DNA of 64,000 nt from Rhizodiscina lignyota (GCA_010015805.1 ML978129.1:496001-560000); one strand, 5' to 3'. Counted from the first letter of the stretch, positions 22,213 to 33,469 are shown. Made by a program: numbers and translations. The notes: a model not told the origin generated them from the sequence alone.

Positions 22213-25200
22213 TTATTTCACATTGCCGCTTATCGCTGAAAAGGCAAAGTCAGTCGCATCGGTCGTTTTTCTGTCGCGCCTAGATTTGCGGGTCGAGCCA
22301 GTAGCCTTAGATGTTTCTCGCCCGTCCGTTCCTGTACCAGAATTAGGAGAGGTTGTGATTCCTTCAAAATCTTGTTCATTTTCTTCGGACGTCTCGGAAG
22401 TGTCGGACGGCATCGCTACTTCATCTTCTGCTCCTCTTCCGCTGGAGGGCACCGCTGGTTCCATCCCAGGCTTGCGAGGCAGCTTTGCCCTTTTCACCTC
22501 TGCCTTGTGTTCGCGCATCGCCTGTTCCACGGGTATCCCTTTCTTTCGCGCATTGAGAGCCTCTTCGGCACTGGCAACAGACTCTAAAGCGTAAGTGTCT
22601 CGCCACTTCTTCTTCTCTCGTTGCAGTCGAAGTCGCATCATGCAGCCGCGCTCTTTGGCTTCTTCCTGGACATCAAAGAGTTCAGCAAGCACACTCCAGG
22701 CATGATCGACGCGAGCCTCGACGCTCTTCAGATCGTTACGCTGCTCCAGCTGGGTTTCCTTCGAAGAATCTTCCGTCTCACTCTGGACATGTCTTCGCTT
22801 ATCGTAGGATTCCAACTGTTGCAGTTCTTGCCAGCCTTGGATCATTCTTGCTCGCCGAATCCAATGATTGGTTCCTGGGCCTCCGTGCCGCGCACTCCAT
22901 TCTCTCTCAATGCCTTTCATTGCGAAAGGAAAAGGTGCAGCACTCGCTGCAATTGGCTTCAATACCAGACCACCCAAGCTCATCCCAAAGCCTTCAAGGC
23001 AGCCGATTGTGCCACTGTGCTGCCAGCCAAGTTTCGGGAGTTTGTATAGCCCAGTGAAAGCATCTGCATTTCCATGGAGGAATTCATCCCGACCTGCACG
23101 TAGTCCAGATTTGACGCCAGTAATACGGCGCGGCCGTCGAACTGTCTCGTCGCCGTATAGTCGTGGAGCGTTGTGGAACCCTTGTGCGACTGCGAGTTGG
23201 AGCTCTATTGGAGCTTTGACGATTGCTTTAGCAGAGACTTTTAAGCCTGCCCTTGTCTGGTGGGCGAGTTCCCCCACGAGTGTCTCAGAGGGATCCGCAG
23301 ATATAACTGATAGCTGTGTGTCCTGTCTCGCTCGTGGTCTTGCTGGGCTGTTATTCCTTGACTCTACATTCGCGGAACTGGCATCCGTTTCGTCTCTATT
23401 TCCGGTCGATGTGATGTTCGAAGTATTCGCAGATTCAGCTGAGCGCTGCGGTTCTTCGTCTTCAGCTGAAGCACCAGATGATCTTGTCTCTTCACTCAGC
23501 CCGGATTGTACATCCTCATTCGGCTCTTCTTGGTTCTCGACTTCTTCCACGGCGGACCCAATTGCGGCATCGTCTGATATATCGCACTCCTCTTGTTGTC
23601 TGTCATTGTTCATCTTTTCGTTGCGCCGTCTCTTCTTCTTGTCATGGTCTTCTCTTCTCTTAGTCACTTTAGCGAGCCGAATTGGCACGCTACTGACACC
23701 TTTCGCAGTATCGCGAAAACTCCGGATTAGAGCCATTCCGGCACCAGTAAACGGTTCACCGGGTCCTTCAAAATCGTTCCACTCAACATGTCTGCAAGTC
23801 GCCAGGTCCTTCCACCTTATCTTTCCTTCCCTGACGAGTAACTCTGCGGCGAGAGCACTGAACCTCTGCTGTGTTCCTTTCAATCGCCATACAGCAACAC
23901 GTTCGTCCAAAACCGAGCATCGCATCCCACCTTCACCACGGAGAGGTAAGCTCCGATGAAAGCTTCGGACTGCATTGACCGCTCCGTTTCCCTCCCGCCC
24001 AATGCTTTCAGCAATTTTCTTCACGTTCTCTTTCGCCTCATCCGTCAAACATTCTTTGATTCCGTTTGCGAGCTTCTCTGCAGTGAGCTTCTTGTACGGA
24101 ATGCATTTGAAAGCACCTGCACGCGCCTTCGCAACCATTTCCCCCCAGAAGGGCTGATCGCCAAAGAATGGCACAATCATTGTTGGTCTGCCGCATTTCA
24201 ACCCAATCGCCGTTGTTCCTGCGCCTCCATGGTGAACGACCGCACTCACGCGAGGGAACAACCAGTCGTGCGGCGTATTATCGAGCAGAAATATATTCTC
24301 CGGAACGTCTAGGCCGTCTCCTCCTATCCCACCCCAGCCTTTGCTGACGAGGGCACGTACGCCGGCTTGCTTGACAGCAGAGAAGATGAGCTGAGTGAAC
24401 CTGTCCGGATCATCGACCACTATGCTTCCAAAGCCAATATAGACCGGTGGAGGTCCAGCATCAAGAAACCGCAATAACTCATCGGGGGGTTTAAATGAGG
24501 ATCCTAGGTCGAGAAAGACGAAGCCTGCAATATCAATTTCTGGACCCCAATCATGCGGTTTCGGTACTAGCGATGGAGACCAAAGATATGTATGTGGTAC
24601 TCGAAGTCTGTACAGCTGCCCTGGCGCCCAAAGCGTTGATACCGGATCGAGGCCCAGTGATTCAACCCTGAATTTGTTAACGAGGTCACCGAGGCCTTGC
24701 CATGTCATCATTTCCACCAAAGGATATGACATGAAGTTTGCATAGCCCCATTCGACATTGCTCTGCTTGATGTTTGCCAAGGGATGTGGGAATTCTGTTG
24801 TTGGAGAGTATGGGAAGGTAAACATGATGTGCAAAGGTACGGCCAATCGCTCTGCAATGTGGATGTGCGCAAAGGATGGAGGGTTGGCGATGATCGCGTC
24901 GGCAACGAATGGCGGCTTCTCTGTTGTACCTGGATCCGTCTCCGTAGAGGTAGAATCGTCATCCGTGGTATTGACGCATGCTCGCCACATTCCTTGAAAC
25001 ATCTCGTACATACTTGCACGTCGTCTACCGATTTCACCAGCTCTAACAGTCTCTAGGCTCGGAATCAACCCTGGATTTTTTACCATGAAAGCCATCAATT
25101 CTGAAGGATTGCCCCCAACAGAAAAGAATTCAAGTCCAGCGTCCTCGACAAAGTCTTTGAAAGCAGGATGCGAAGCAATCCGCACCCTGTGGCCATACTG

Positions 25201-26031
25201 TTCTCTGAGCACTCTCCCAATCTCTAGAAATGGTTGGATGTCGCCTCTCGAGCCAATGACTATGATCACAATGTTGAGCTTCGGCCGTGTCTCCGCATTC
25301 TCGAAAATTGTGTCAAGACTCGCAGTTTCCGTCTTGCTCTCAGCAGGGGTTTCGACGTGCTTGCGAGTTGGCAATAGATGATGCCTGAGACCTGAAGCGA
25401 GCGCATCCGCCAGGTATCCATTATTTGCAATCTCCTTCACGGAGATGCGTAAACGTCCATCACGGGCAGAGACATTTCCGCGAGTTCTGAACAGATCGTT
25501 TCCGACCGAGAACTTGGAATAAGGTCCAGCTTGCGACGCCCTGCGACGTTTGCTTGGTCGTTTGATATTATCGGTGTGTATGCCCGTGCGTTGATGGCTT
25601 TTCGTTCTCGATGAGCTCACCTCGTCCTCCGAACTTGAACTTGATACGTCTACATCGTCGTCGTCAAAGGTGTATGTGGCCTTCCGAGTTAGTTTCTGGC
25701 GTTCTGTATCATTTCGGCTTTTTGATCGGAATATTGACGATCTTCGGGTCTTAACTGGCTCGAGTGGAAGCTCTCCGTCGCTAGAGGGTTCAACACTAGC
25801 CCTTTGCGGTGCCGTTGAGACACGTGTCGTAGTTGGGCGCAGAGACCCGGATGGTCCAGATGCAGACGATTTTGGGGTTATAGAAGATAATAATTCCGCA
25901 TTAAGTTGTCCTGCTGTAGTGTGTCTCCTTGAAGGATCTACTGAAACGGCAGGATTGGCGTTTGGATATGGAAATTCCGTAGCAGGCGGAGTGAGCCTAG
26001 GAACGAGCGGATCCTCCTTCTCAGTCGACAT
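22213..26031 (-). CDS. Large GT28/UGT-type glycosyltransferase (sterol glucosyltransferase-like)
   Basis: Single exon, 1272 residues. Residues 1-250 are Ser/Thr/Arg-rich and acidic, without a fold. The transferase spans about 250-700: the GT28 N-domain starts NIVIIVIGSRGDIQPFLEIG (about 253), and the sugar-nucleotide C-domain has HDWLFPRVSAVVHHGGAGTT (about 588-607), GRPTMIVPFFGDQPFWG (about 614). This resembles sterol 3-beta-glucosyltransferases (Atg26/Ugt51), which move glucose from UDP-glucose to ergosterol. Unlike Atg26, I see no PH or GRAM domain before it. Instead there is a 570-residue C-terminal extension with a conserved-looking block (about 965-1075: GFHNAPRLYGDETVR, then a Gly-rich KPIAASAAPFPFAMKG) and charged helices. 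The acceptor is not known. Confidence 0.85.
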   Translation of the reverse strand: MSTEKEDPLVPRLTPPATEFPYPNANPAVSVDPSRRHTTAGQLNAELLSSITPKSSASGPSGSLRPTTTRVSTAPQRASVEPSSDGELPLEPVKTRRSSIFRSKSRNDTERQKLTRKATYTFDDDDVDVSSSSSEDEVSSSRTKSHQRTGIHTDNIKRPSKRRRASQAGPYSKFSVGNDLFRTRGNVSARDGRLRISVKEIANNGYLADALASGLRHHLLPTRKHVETPAESKTETASLDTIFENAETRPKLNIVIIVIGSRGDIQPFLEIGRVLREQYGHRVRIASHPAFKDFVEDAGLEFFSVGGNPSELMAFMVKNPGLIPSLETVRAGEIGRRRASMYEMFQGMWRACVNTTDDDSTSTETDPGTTEKPPFVADAIIANPPSFAHIHIAERLAVPLHIMFTFPYSPTTEFPHPLANIKQSNVEWGYANFMSYPLVEMMTWQGLGDLVNKFRVESLGLDPVSTLWAPGQLYRLRVPHTYLWSPSLVPKPHDWGPEIDIAGFVFLDLGSSFKPPDELLRFLDAGPPPVYIGFGSIVVDDPDRFTQLIFSAVKQAGVRALVSKGWGGIGGDGLDVPENIFLLDNTPHDWLFPRVSAVVHHGGAGTTAIGLKCGRPTMIVPFFGDQPFWGEMVAKARAGAFKCIPYKKLTAEKLANGIKECLTDEAKENVKKIAESIGREGNGAVNAVRSFHRSLPLRGEGGMRCSVLDERVAVWRLKGTQQRFSALAAELLVREGKIRWKDLATCRHVEWNDFEGPGEPFTGAGMALIRSFRDTAKGVSSVPIRLAKVTKRREDHDKKKRRRNEKMNNDRQQEECDISDDAAIGSAVEEVENQEEPNEDVQSGLSEETRSSGASAEDEEPQRSAESANTSNITSTGNRDETDASSANVESRNNSPARPRARQDTQLSVISADPSETLVGELAHQTRAGLKVSAKAIVKAPIELQLAVAQGFHNAPRLYGDETVRRPRRITGVKSGLRAGRDEFLHGNADAFTGLYKLPKLGWQHSGTIGCLEGFGMSLGGLVLKPIAASAAPFPFAMKGIEREWSARHGGPGTNHWIRRARMIQGWQELQQLESYDKRRHVQSETEDSSKETQLEQRNDLKSVEARVDHAWSVLAELFDVQEEAKERGCMMRLRLQREKKKWRDTYALESVASAEEALNARKKGIPVEQAMREHKAEVKRAKLPRKPGMEPAVPSSGRGAEDEVAMPSDTSETSEENEQDFEGITTSPNSGTGTDGRETSKATGSTRKSRRDRKTTDATDFAFSAISGNVK

Positions 26032-27922
26032 GACAAACGAGTAAAGTTGAGATAGAAGCGAATGTTCTCAGTGAAGGAAGCTCAAACAGTGGCCAAAATC
26101 ATATCAACGAGCCATCTTCCTGAATTCCCCGAGAGGCAAGCTTTTGTGGCAATATGACAGAAATAGAAAGAATCAACAGTATAAGACCGCGATTATAGCA
26201 AACAATGTGAGAGAAGCGACATAATAGTCGTCTGGACTTCTTCTCGGGCGAGTTCACCTCCAGAAAAGTCTGAGATATGTTAGGCCTTCGTTGGATGCCG
26301 CGACGCGATGACCTCAGAGCGAGTCCGCCGCGGCAAGGATCAAACCGGTTCGGCGTGACTGGAGGGTGACAAAATAGTTGGTGTCCGAACAAGCCGTACG
26401 ATAACGCCTCAGCGCGGACAGCTCTCGTATCTCAAGGCTAGCGAGACTGGCATTAAAAGCTTAGTACGTTCATTGAAGTGTATAAAACAATAATAGACCT
26501 TTGAAAGGCCTGTACGCTTTATTCGCTGTAGAGACTATGGATTATAGCTATTCGGCGTCTTGAAAGCTGCGCTCAACTTTTTTGTCACCTCCCACGCGCG
26601 CCCTATTATATTTAGGTATCGTATCGTTGTACCCATGGACTAAACTTGTCTCGGTTAGAGGCTGTTCGAGACTTTGTCTTCATTCATCAATCATGCTGCT
26701 CCAATTCGAACATCCTGCTTGTTATCAGAGTGCTGTATATTCTATCGTCACTACGTATTATTCCTGCCATCGCTTCTCGATTACTCTGACTGCATCCGAG
26801 TCGCCCGACAGGTGCATAATTTGGTAAGCTTCCGCGAGAGACCTACTGGATGAGGATTGTTGGAGACCCTTTGTCAACGACAGACTTTCACATGATGTGT
26901 GTAGGCGGCTTGAGTCCATCACTATCGTACTCAGAACCGTGGAGTAGAGTGAAGGCTCATGTCAAATTGAGTGATGTTTGCTCCCTCAGCCTTCTCATTC
27001 CGCTGAGCAGTCTGAGCCACAGTGCATCCTCAGCTCTTGTGGTACCTGGAAAAGTCACACTGCCAATCAATGCTTCAACTAACTATACGGTTCAAGATGG
27101 ACTAATTCAGGATTTTCTTGCCCTGAGATGTGGTCTTCAGCTTGTTGGTGTCACATTCCTGCGCACACGCCGAAATCCTCTTCTACAGCTTTATACAGCA
27201 ACTTTGGGCGGCGCCAGGTGACGATATACGATACTAGGGAGTAGGAACTACCCAATAGTTCTGCAATTCCGTCCGAGGTATTAGAAACGTGTGCTTGGTG
27301 CACATTGAATGTAAGCTGAACAGGCCCTCGGCCCATCTAAATGAATAACCCATCAAGCTCTCTCGAAACATTTGCGAAATTTCGTATTGCGTGTAACGAT
27401 TGCCATTTGTTCAATAGAATCTTTCCAAATATGTGGTTTTGGACTCCTCGCCCCATATCTGTTCCGAATTGCATCTGGAAACGAACCAGTAGTGTCTTCA
27501 GTGGGCTCAGTGACCATCAAGTTCACCAGGTTACAACCGTTACACAAAAGCACTCTCGCGTTATGTGAGGTACGACGACGAAATCCTCCTGAGCATACGA
27601 GTTTCAGACCCCGCGAAGACAGCACGGCATAGTCACGGCATACACCAACACTTCGATCCATGGAACGCGCGCAAGTTCAAGGCATAATGCCTCACTCGCC
27701 TTACGCTCATGTACAACAGAGCTGACGGTACCGACGGGAGAATCGAACTCCATCGGTTGAACATTGAGGGGAAAGTGTAATGAAGAAAAGGTATAAATGA
27801 ACGCATGTCGAGCTTTACTGTCTGTATTCATCACCAAGACTCCAATTCTCAAGTCGATCCTCAACTTCATCAGTGACAGTTCTCTCATAAAGTTTCAAGG
27901 ACAGCACGTCTACAATCCAAAC
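26032..27922. other. Gene-poor region of 1.9 kb
   Basis: No family-like protein was found on either strand; the frames present are short and differ in composition from genes nearby. TATAAAT at 27792-27798 lies 125 bases before the secreted-protein ATG. Degenerate transposon remnants are possible but I could not identify terminal repeats. Confidence 0.35.
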
Positions 27923-28360
27923 ATGTATACCTCCACTCTTTTCTTTCTGCCACTTGCCGCTGGCTTCGCAGCAGCCATTTGCCCGGGCTTCAACTATGCC
28001 ATTGGCAATGTCGTCCCTGAGGGTAATGGGGTCAATCGCTGTAAGTAGTATAGACCGTCCTCTGGGTCTTCGTTGCTCACACTTCGAAGGGAACGTCTAC
28101 GATGACTCCTGCAACGTTGTCGACGGCCTCACTACCAACAGAAACCCGTGCGAACAGGGTACCTTTGGATGCTCACCTCCGCCTGTCTTGTTTAATCAGT
28201 ACACGAACTCCTTCACCGGCCTAATCTATGCCTGTCGTCCGGACCCCAATTCTGGAAACTGCGGCAGTGATGTAATCTCCGTCTGCGTAAGTGCGCCCAG
28301 CTCTTCTGAACGAGACCACTACTGATGGCCTTGATACAGTGCCGCAATGATGGAAACTAG
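27923..28360 (+). CDS. Small cysteine-rich secreted protein (effector-like)
   Basis: Three exons (27923-28040, 28090-28286, 28340-28360) give 111 residues. A signal peptide is clear: MYTSTLFFLPLAAGFAAA, cleavage probably after residue 18. The mature part, about 93 residues, has eight cysteines (20, 47, 60, 67, 88, 97, 105, 106), an even number that suits four disulfides, and it ends CCRNDGN. The last exon codes only the final six residues and restores the paired cysteines. Size, leader and cysteine content fit fungal small secreted proteins, some of which are effectors or surface-active proteins. The hydrophobin cysteine pattern is not present. I recognise no named family. TATAAAT 125 bases upstream supports expression. 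It stands alone in a gene-poor stretch. Confidence 0.75.
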
Positions 28361-30093
28361 CTTGCCTTCGGAAGACTTTTTTCTTCGACGGTGCTGAATT
28401 AGCTTTGAGTCGCTCGCTGTTAGAAAGAACTGGGTCATGAATTTGAAGGAGGGAAGTCAATGAACTGCAATGAATTTCGATTGTGGCTTTGGCTGTAAAA
28501 TACTAATCATCAATCTTCTATTGCTCACAATTTCAGACGAACCGTTCGCAACCGAGAATACTCTCTTAAACCTTGGCGAAACTATTGCACGAGAACCTTG
28601 AACCCTCATGTAAGGGCTTCAACGTTCGAAGAGCCACTAACATGGCAAGTGAGCCTCTTTAACATTACAGCTTAAGACAAGGTACTGTTGTAATAGTGAA
28701 CAGGACCCTGGGAAGACCGAAATCGCCTGGACGGTTCATCCACGATATGCTAATTCACATTTGCAAACGACTGTTGGGCACTTGGGACACACTGTCTACG
28801 TTTCACTACTACCTCCTGAGTCCTATTATGTCCATTCGCAACCGAGCAGGGCCATCGCTACTCCACTCTTTATGCGGTTGTCAGAACATCTTGAGCACGG
28901 AGTCTCCACATCCTTTACGAAGCCCTGACTACCCGTATGTCGGATCGGAGAACACGTGAACTTGCGCGAGAGAAGATCCCAGAGCATGTGAGCGAGTAAT
29001 CAAATTTGGACGTTTTAAATGAGTGCTGCTCGTACGAAGGCCATTTTCAAACATTTAACCATTGTAAACGAACCGATCTTTGAGCGTGCCGGTTCATGCA
29101 AAGCCGCACTCCTCGAATCCAGGATACTTAAGAATAGTATTTCAATCAGAGAGGAAATAGGCGAGGGAAGAAGTCAGAAATATCACAGCTACAACCGCAA
29201 TGGATGTCTGGTCAAGGGTGAGGCTAGTTCCCAAAGTGGAAGTTGCAGGGTTTCTTTCATCCCATGGTTATGAGCCCGCATCGGCAGCAGTCAAAGTCCT
29301 CACTGCACAAGTAATTGGCCAAATCCTGCTCTCTTCTCTATATCCATGACATCTCTGCCGCATGGCCAGCCTTTGCAAATAGTGAACTTGTACCGGGCTC
29401 CAGTCTTCCAACAACTCCATCCACTCGAAAGGAATGGAGGAGAGAGAACCCTTCTCGACTTTCTCCGTCTCAGTCCCTCGGAGAAAGGAATTTGTCGGCA
29501 TCCTATAGTTTAGTGTAGCTGAAGTCCTTTAGCAGAGGCGTCGTAGCGTCGGAATATGAAGGTATGCTCGCCCGTGTCGCTTGTGGAGCGAGCTCGGGAT
29601 TGGGGTGGACTGGCGAGCGAGGCGAACCCCACTTTTTCTACATACGTCGCCAACCCATCTCGACCATTCTTCATCCAACTCACACGCTTGGCTTTCAGCA
29701 TGTCTCATCTCCTACTGGTGAAGAGCAAGGAAAACATGGAGAGGGACATGGCGTAGACACTTACCAAACCCTTAGGCACCTGATTAAGCAAGATGTTCCT
29801 CCACTCATGAGTCGGCAATCATACTGTCGGCGTCGTCGAGAGCCGTCTGTGCCACGGAGCTGAGTTTAACGTCATCCGCATTACGTAGAGTCATAGGGGA
29901 ATTGATCATCATATTAAGGCTCCTGAAATGTATAAGTATCCTGACAATTTCTTTAGATTTCTTTCATTCAAGCATCAGACTTAAGATATTCTTCCAGTGC
30001 ATTAGCTCCAACTCTTTCCGAGCACCAACTTCAATTGACACTCCACTTTAAGTGTAAAGACACCTATCCTCACTAGATACAGCTTTCAACAGC
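28361..30093. other. Gene-poor region of 1.7 kb
   Basis: No complete gene was found. A 90-codon open stretch at about 28670-28925 follows a possible 3' splice site (attacag) and has a protein-like composition, but I could find no start or family. TATAAGTA near 29930 may serve the DJ-1 gene. Confidence 0.35.
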
Positions 30094-30987
30094 ATGACTC
30101 CCCCTCATCGTGCAATCATTGCTATTACTTCAGCTCACGCCGATCTCTTCGAGGGTGGCGGTCACACGACAGGCCTCTTCATCTCTGAAGCTCTGCATCC
30201 CTTCAATGTCTTCAAGAAGGCCGGTTTCGAGGTGGACTTCGTCTCTGTGACTGGCAAATACTTTCCAGACTGGCTGAGCCAGCAGCCAGATTTCTTGCCA
30301 CCAGCAGACAGGGCGCAATGGGAGGACCTCAGTGGAGAGCTCAGGCAGAAGCTTGACCACCAGCTCTATACGCCAGACCAAATCGACGCTTCCAAGGTGA
30401 GTACGCCTACACGAATCCGGGCAGTGGCCAGCTGACATCACTTAGTATGGTATCTTCTTCGCCTCTGCAGGTCACGCTGCGTTGATTGACTACCCCAAGG
30501 CTGTGGGTATTCAAAAGATCGCTGAGCAAATCTGGAATGCGGGAGGTATTGTATCGGCAGTGTAAGTGGTTATTTCCAATCCGATGCAGGCTTCTGCTAA
30601 GTAGAGACAGGTGCCACGGCCCCGCGATATTTGACAACCTCATCGATCATTCCACTGGCAAGCCACTCATTCAGGGCAAGCAGATCACTGGTTTCACCAC
30701 CGAGGCTGAATATGACATGAAAATCATGGATACTCTTAAGAGCTGGGGTAATCCACTCGTCGAAGAGACCGCGGAGAGCATGGGTGCAAAGTGTAAGCCT
30801 TCCAGCCATTCTCTCTGCGCACCCGAAGATGGCATGCATTTGCTAAAATACAACTTGTACAGATTCGAGGGGAGCGGGTGTTTGGGATGACTATAGTATC
30901 GTCGATGGACGTCTCGTCACAGGCCAGAATCCGCAGAGCGCAAGGTCGACCGCAGTCAAGGTTGTTGAGGCATTCGAGAAGCTGTAA
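30094..30987 (+). CDS. DJ-1/PfpI family protein, Hsp31 type (glyoxalase III/chaperone)
   Basis: Four exons (30094-30396, 30446-30561, 30611-30792, 30863-30987) give 241 residues, the length of yeast Hsp31. The nucleophile elbow is AVCHGPAIF with Cys141 and His142, coded across an intron; a Glu in FISEALHP (about residue 32) is in place for the third catalytic position. SAGHAALIDYP and ITGFTTEAEYDM are typical of the group. Hsp31 proteins convert methylglyoxal to lactate without cofactor and protect against oxidative stress and misfolding. Cytosolic location is expected. The neighbour downstream is a zinc alcohol dehydrogenase, also a carbonyl-metabolising enzyme, but the 1.1-kb gap gives no proof of shared control. 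Confidence 0.9.
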
Positions 30988-32096
30988 AGTCACTCGACAA
31001 TTACTTTTCCGTAAGTGGTTGATAGGCTTTGTAGTATAATGGAAATGGAATTTTCAAGGGATGAAGCTGTGTATCTTTTTCGGTGAAGACTCCGAGAAGG
31101 ACTTGAGGATGCTATGGTCCTTCTAGAAAGGGAAGCTAGCAGACTTTAACGTGAGGATTTCTCGCAGCATTCCGAGTCATTGGGTACCTCCAATCGGTCA
31201 AAGTCCAGGACGTACTGCGATCACTGCGTTGACTGCTTCAGGCAAAGAGAGGTGGAGATGTTTGATTAGATCAACGACGTGCTTTGTAACCCACGGGCAC
31301 CTCGAGAGATCCCATTGGATATCTTTGTCGATGCGTGAGGAGAGCCGCGCCCATCAGGGTGGCTCAAGCAACTAAAAATGGGCTTGATATAAAACCCTCC
31401 TTGACCTGGTATCTCCTAACTCCTCTACCCTTCATGATATCGCAACACCTTCCAAAGTCTCAACCGTTCAGCAGATTGTCAACCTTTCTGACTCGGAAAG
31501 TCGGAAAGATTTCCGAGAACGAAAGGAGGGGCATTCGAACAACGTCATCGGGGGCAACTGAACCGACGAAAGGACGAGAGAGTCTGTCTTGATCCACGAG
31601 CGCACAAAAGCGAAATGAGCGTAGCGAGATTATTCGGAACGTCAGTCGAGCCACCTGGGGCCTCAGTTTAGCCTTCCGTGCGGCATTCTGTCACCCTATG
31701 CCTCTGGTTGACAGCTCCCGATGTCGCGCGGGGCAGAATCTATGACATGGGCATTGCAGCTCCACAGCTGTGCAGCTCTTGCGCGCGAGGGATAATGATC
31801 GATTGGCATGTAATGACATAGACTAGTTTTATCCGCCGCCCGCAAGGCCCGCTGTCGGAGAGTTCTGCGCGATGGATGAAGCCTATCATCGTCATCCACA
31901 CCTGCCCAGAGCGCATAACGTATCTGCTCGGGAGGTCCACAGATAAATTTCTTCACGTCGCGTCCCTTTTTCCTCAACAATCAGCCTGAATCTTTCTCTC
32001 AGACCTCATACCTGCTCAATTGACCATAAGTCACGTCTCAGACCCGATCCCTCTCAGAATTGCGTCGTGAATACTGCCAGATCTCACTCAGCCAAG
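30988..32096. other. Intergenic region of 1.1 kb, no gene seen
   Basis: No coding signal was recognised. An 8-base inverted repeat ctcggaaa / tttccgag lies at about 31490-31520. It should include the alcohol dehydrogenase promoter. Confidence 0.35.
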
Positions 32097-33469
32097 ATGG
32101 GTTACCCAGATACCGCGACAGGCTTTATGCACGTCGATGCGAAGAACTGGACCAAGTTCGAGAAGCAAGAGGTCTGAATTCTACTATGCTGCTGCGAGAT
32201 CGAGCATCGAGCTAATTTTTCCGTTGTCAAGTTCCCGCTCAAGCCCTTCGAAGACTCTGATATCGACGTCGCCATCGATTGCTGTGGTGTCTGCGGATCT
32301 GACGTCCATAAGATTTCCGGCGGTTGGGGCGACCACCACATTCCTCTTTGCGTCGGTCACGAGATTATCGGCCGTGCTGTAAAAGTCGGTCCGTCCGTGT
32401 CATGGTGCAAGGTTGGCGACAGAGTTGGCGTTGGAGCCCAGATCGCAGCCGATTTGACATGCGTATGTACCCTACAACGTATAGTGGAGAGTGAACTCCC
32501 AGCTGACTTGGGGATAAAAGAAAAACTGTAAGGCGGGCGAAGAGAACTACTGCCCAAATGGTGTCGACACCTACGATTCGGCGTATCCGGATGGCACGAT
32601 CAGCCAGGGAGGTTACTCGAGTCACGTCAGGGCACATCAACAATTCGTCTTCCCGATCCCGGAGAAACTGTCTTCAGAGGATGCAGCGCCGATGATGTGA
32701 GTAATCTATTTATGCACACTGATGGAGTGGAATTTGCTAACTCACGAGCTTCAGGTGTGCGGGACTTGTAAGGCTTCAATTCTCGAGAAAAGGGCCAGCA
32801 GAAGCTAATCGACGTGACAGACAGTATTCAGTCCTCTGAAGCGGTTAGGATGCGGACCAGGGAAGCATGTTGCGGTCGTTGGCATGTAAGTCCATCCTTC
32901 TCCGTTTCCTGGCATAACGACTCTAACGGAACCGCAGCGGAGGCCTGGGTCATTACGCTGTCCTCTTCGCCGCTGCAATGGGCGCCGAAGTTACCGCCAT
33001 CTCGCACAGTCCCTCCAAGAAAGACGACGCGTACAAGCTCGGCGCAAAGAACTTCATCTCGCAGAAAGACGACCCCAAGTGGTTCGAGAAGTACCCATTC
33101 GAGTTCGACTACATCATCAACACAGCCAAGGCCGTCGACACGTTCAATCTGAAAATGTTCCTCAGCACGCTCAAGGTCATGGGCAAGTTCCACAACGTCG
33201 GCATGCCAGAGCACGCGCTGCCTGAGCTGCACTTCCAGGACTTTGCGGGCAACGGTAGTTACATTGGTACGAGCCACATTGGCAATCGCACGGAGATGCT
33301 CGAGATGCTGCAGTTGGCTGCAGAGAAGGGGGTCAAGAGCTGGGTGCAGGAGGTGGAGATCAGCCCCGAAGGCTGCAAGGAGGTCGTGGAGAGGGTGTAC
33401 AACAACGAGAACGTGAGGTACAGGCTGTGCCTAACGAACTATGACAAGGCGTTCGGTAAGCGTTATTGA
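32097..33469 (+). CDS. Zinc-dependent alcohol dehydrogenase, ADH6/cinnamyl type
   Basis: Six exons (32097-32171, 32232-32462, 32521-32696, 32755-32767, 32821-32885, 32938-33469) give 363 residues. The catalytic zinc ligands are Cys46 (CGVCGSD) and the His of GHEIIG; the coenzyme loop is GIGGLGHYA. The structural zinc lobe reads ADLTCKNCKAGEENYC: an Asp stands where yeast Adh6 has the first of four cysteines. Family members are NADP-dependent reductases of aliphatic and aromatic aldehydes. Exon 4 is only 13 nt (codes CAGL with a split Cys codon... MCAGL) and is needed to keep the conserved MMCAGLTVFSPL. The first intron has a weak donor (GTCTGA). Identity is sure, substrate open. Confidence 0.9.

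Noticed and set aside
27735-27757. A TTCGATTC T-loop-like sequence on the minus strand
   Set aside because: Only the T-arm resembles a tRNA; no D-arm A-box or matching acceptor stem was found at the right distance.
30094-33469. DJ-1 and alcohol dehydrogenase as a detoxification cluster
   Set aside because: Two genes 1.1 kb apart with separate promoters are not enough to claim a functional cluster.
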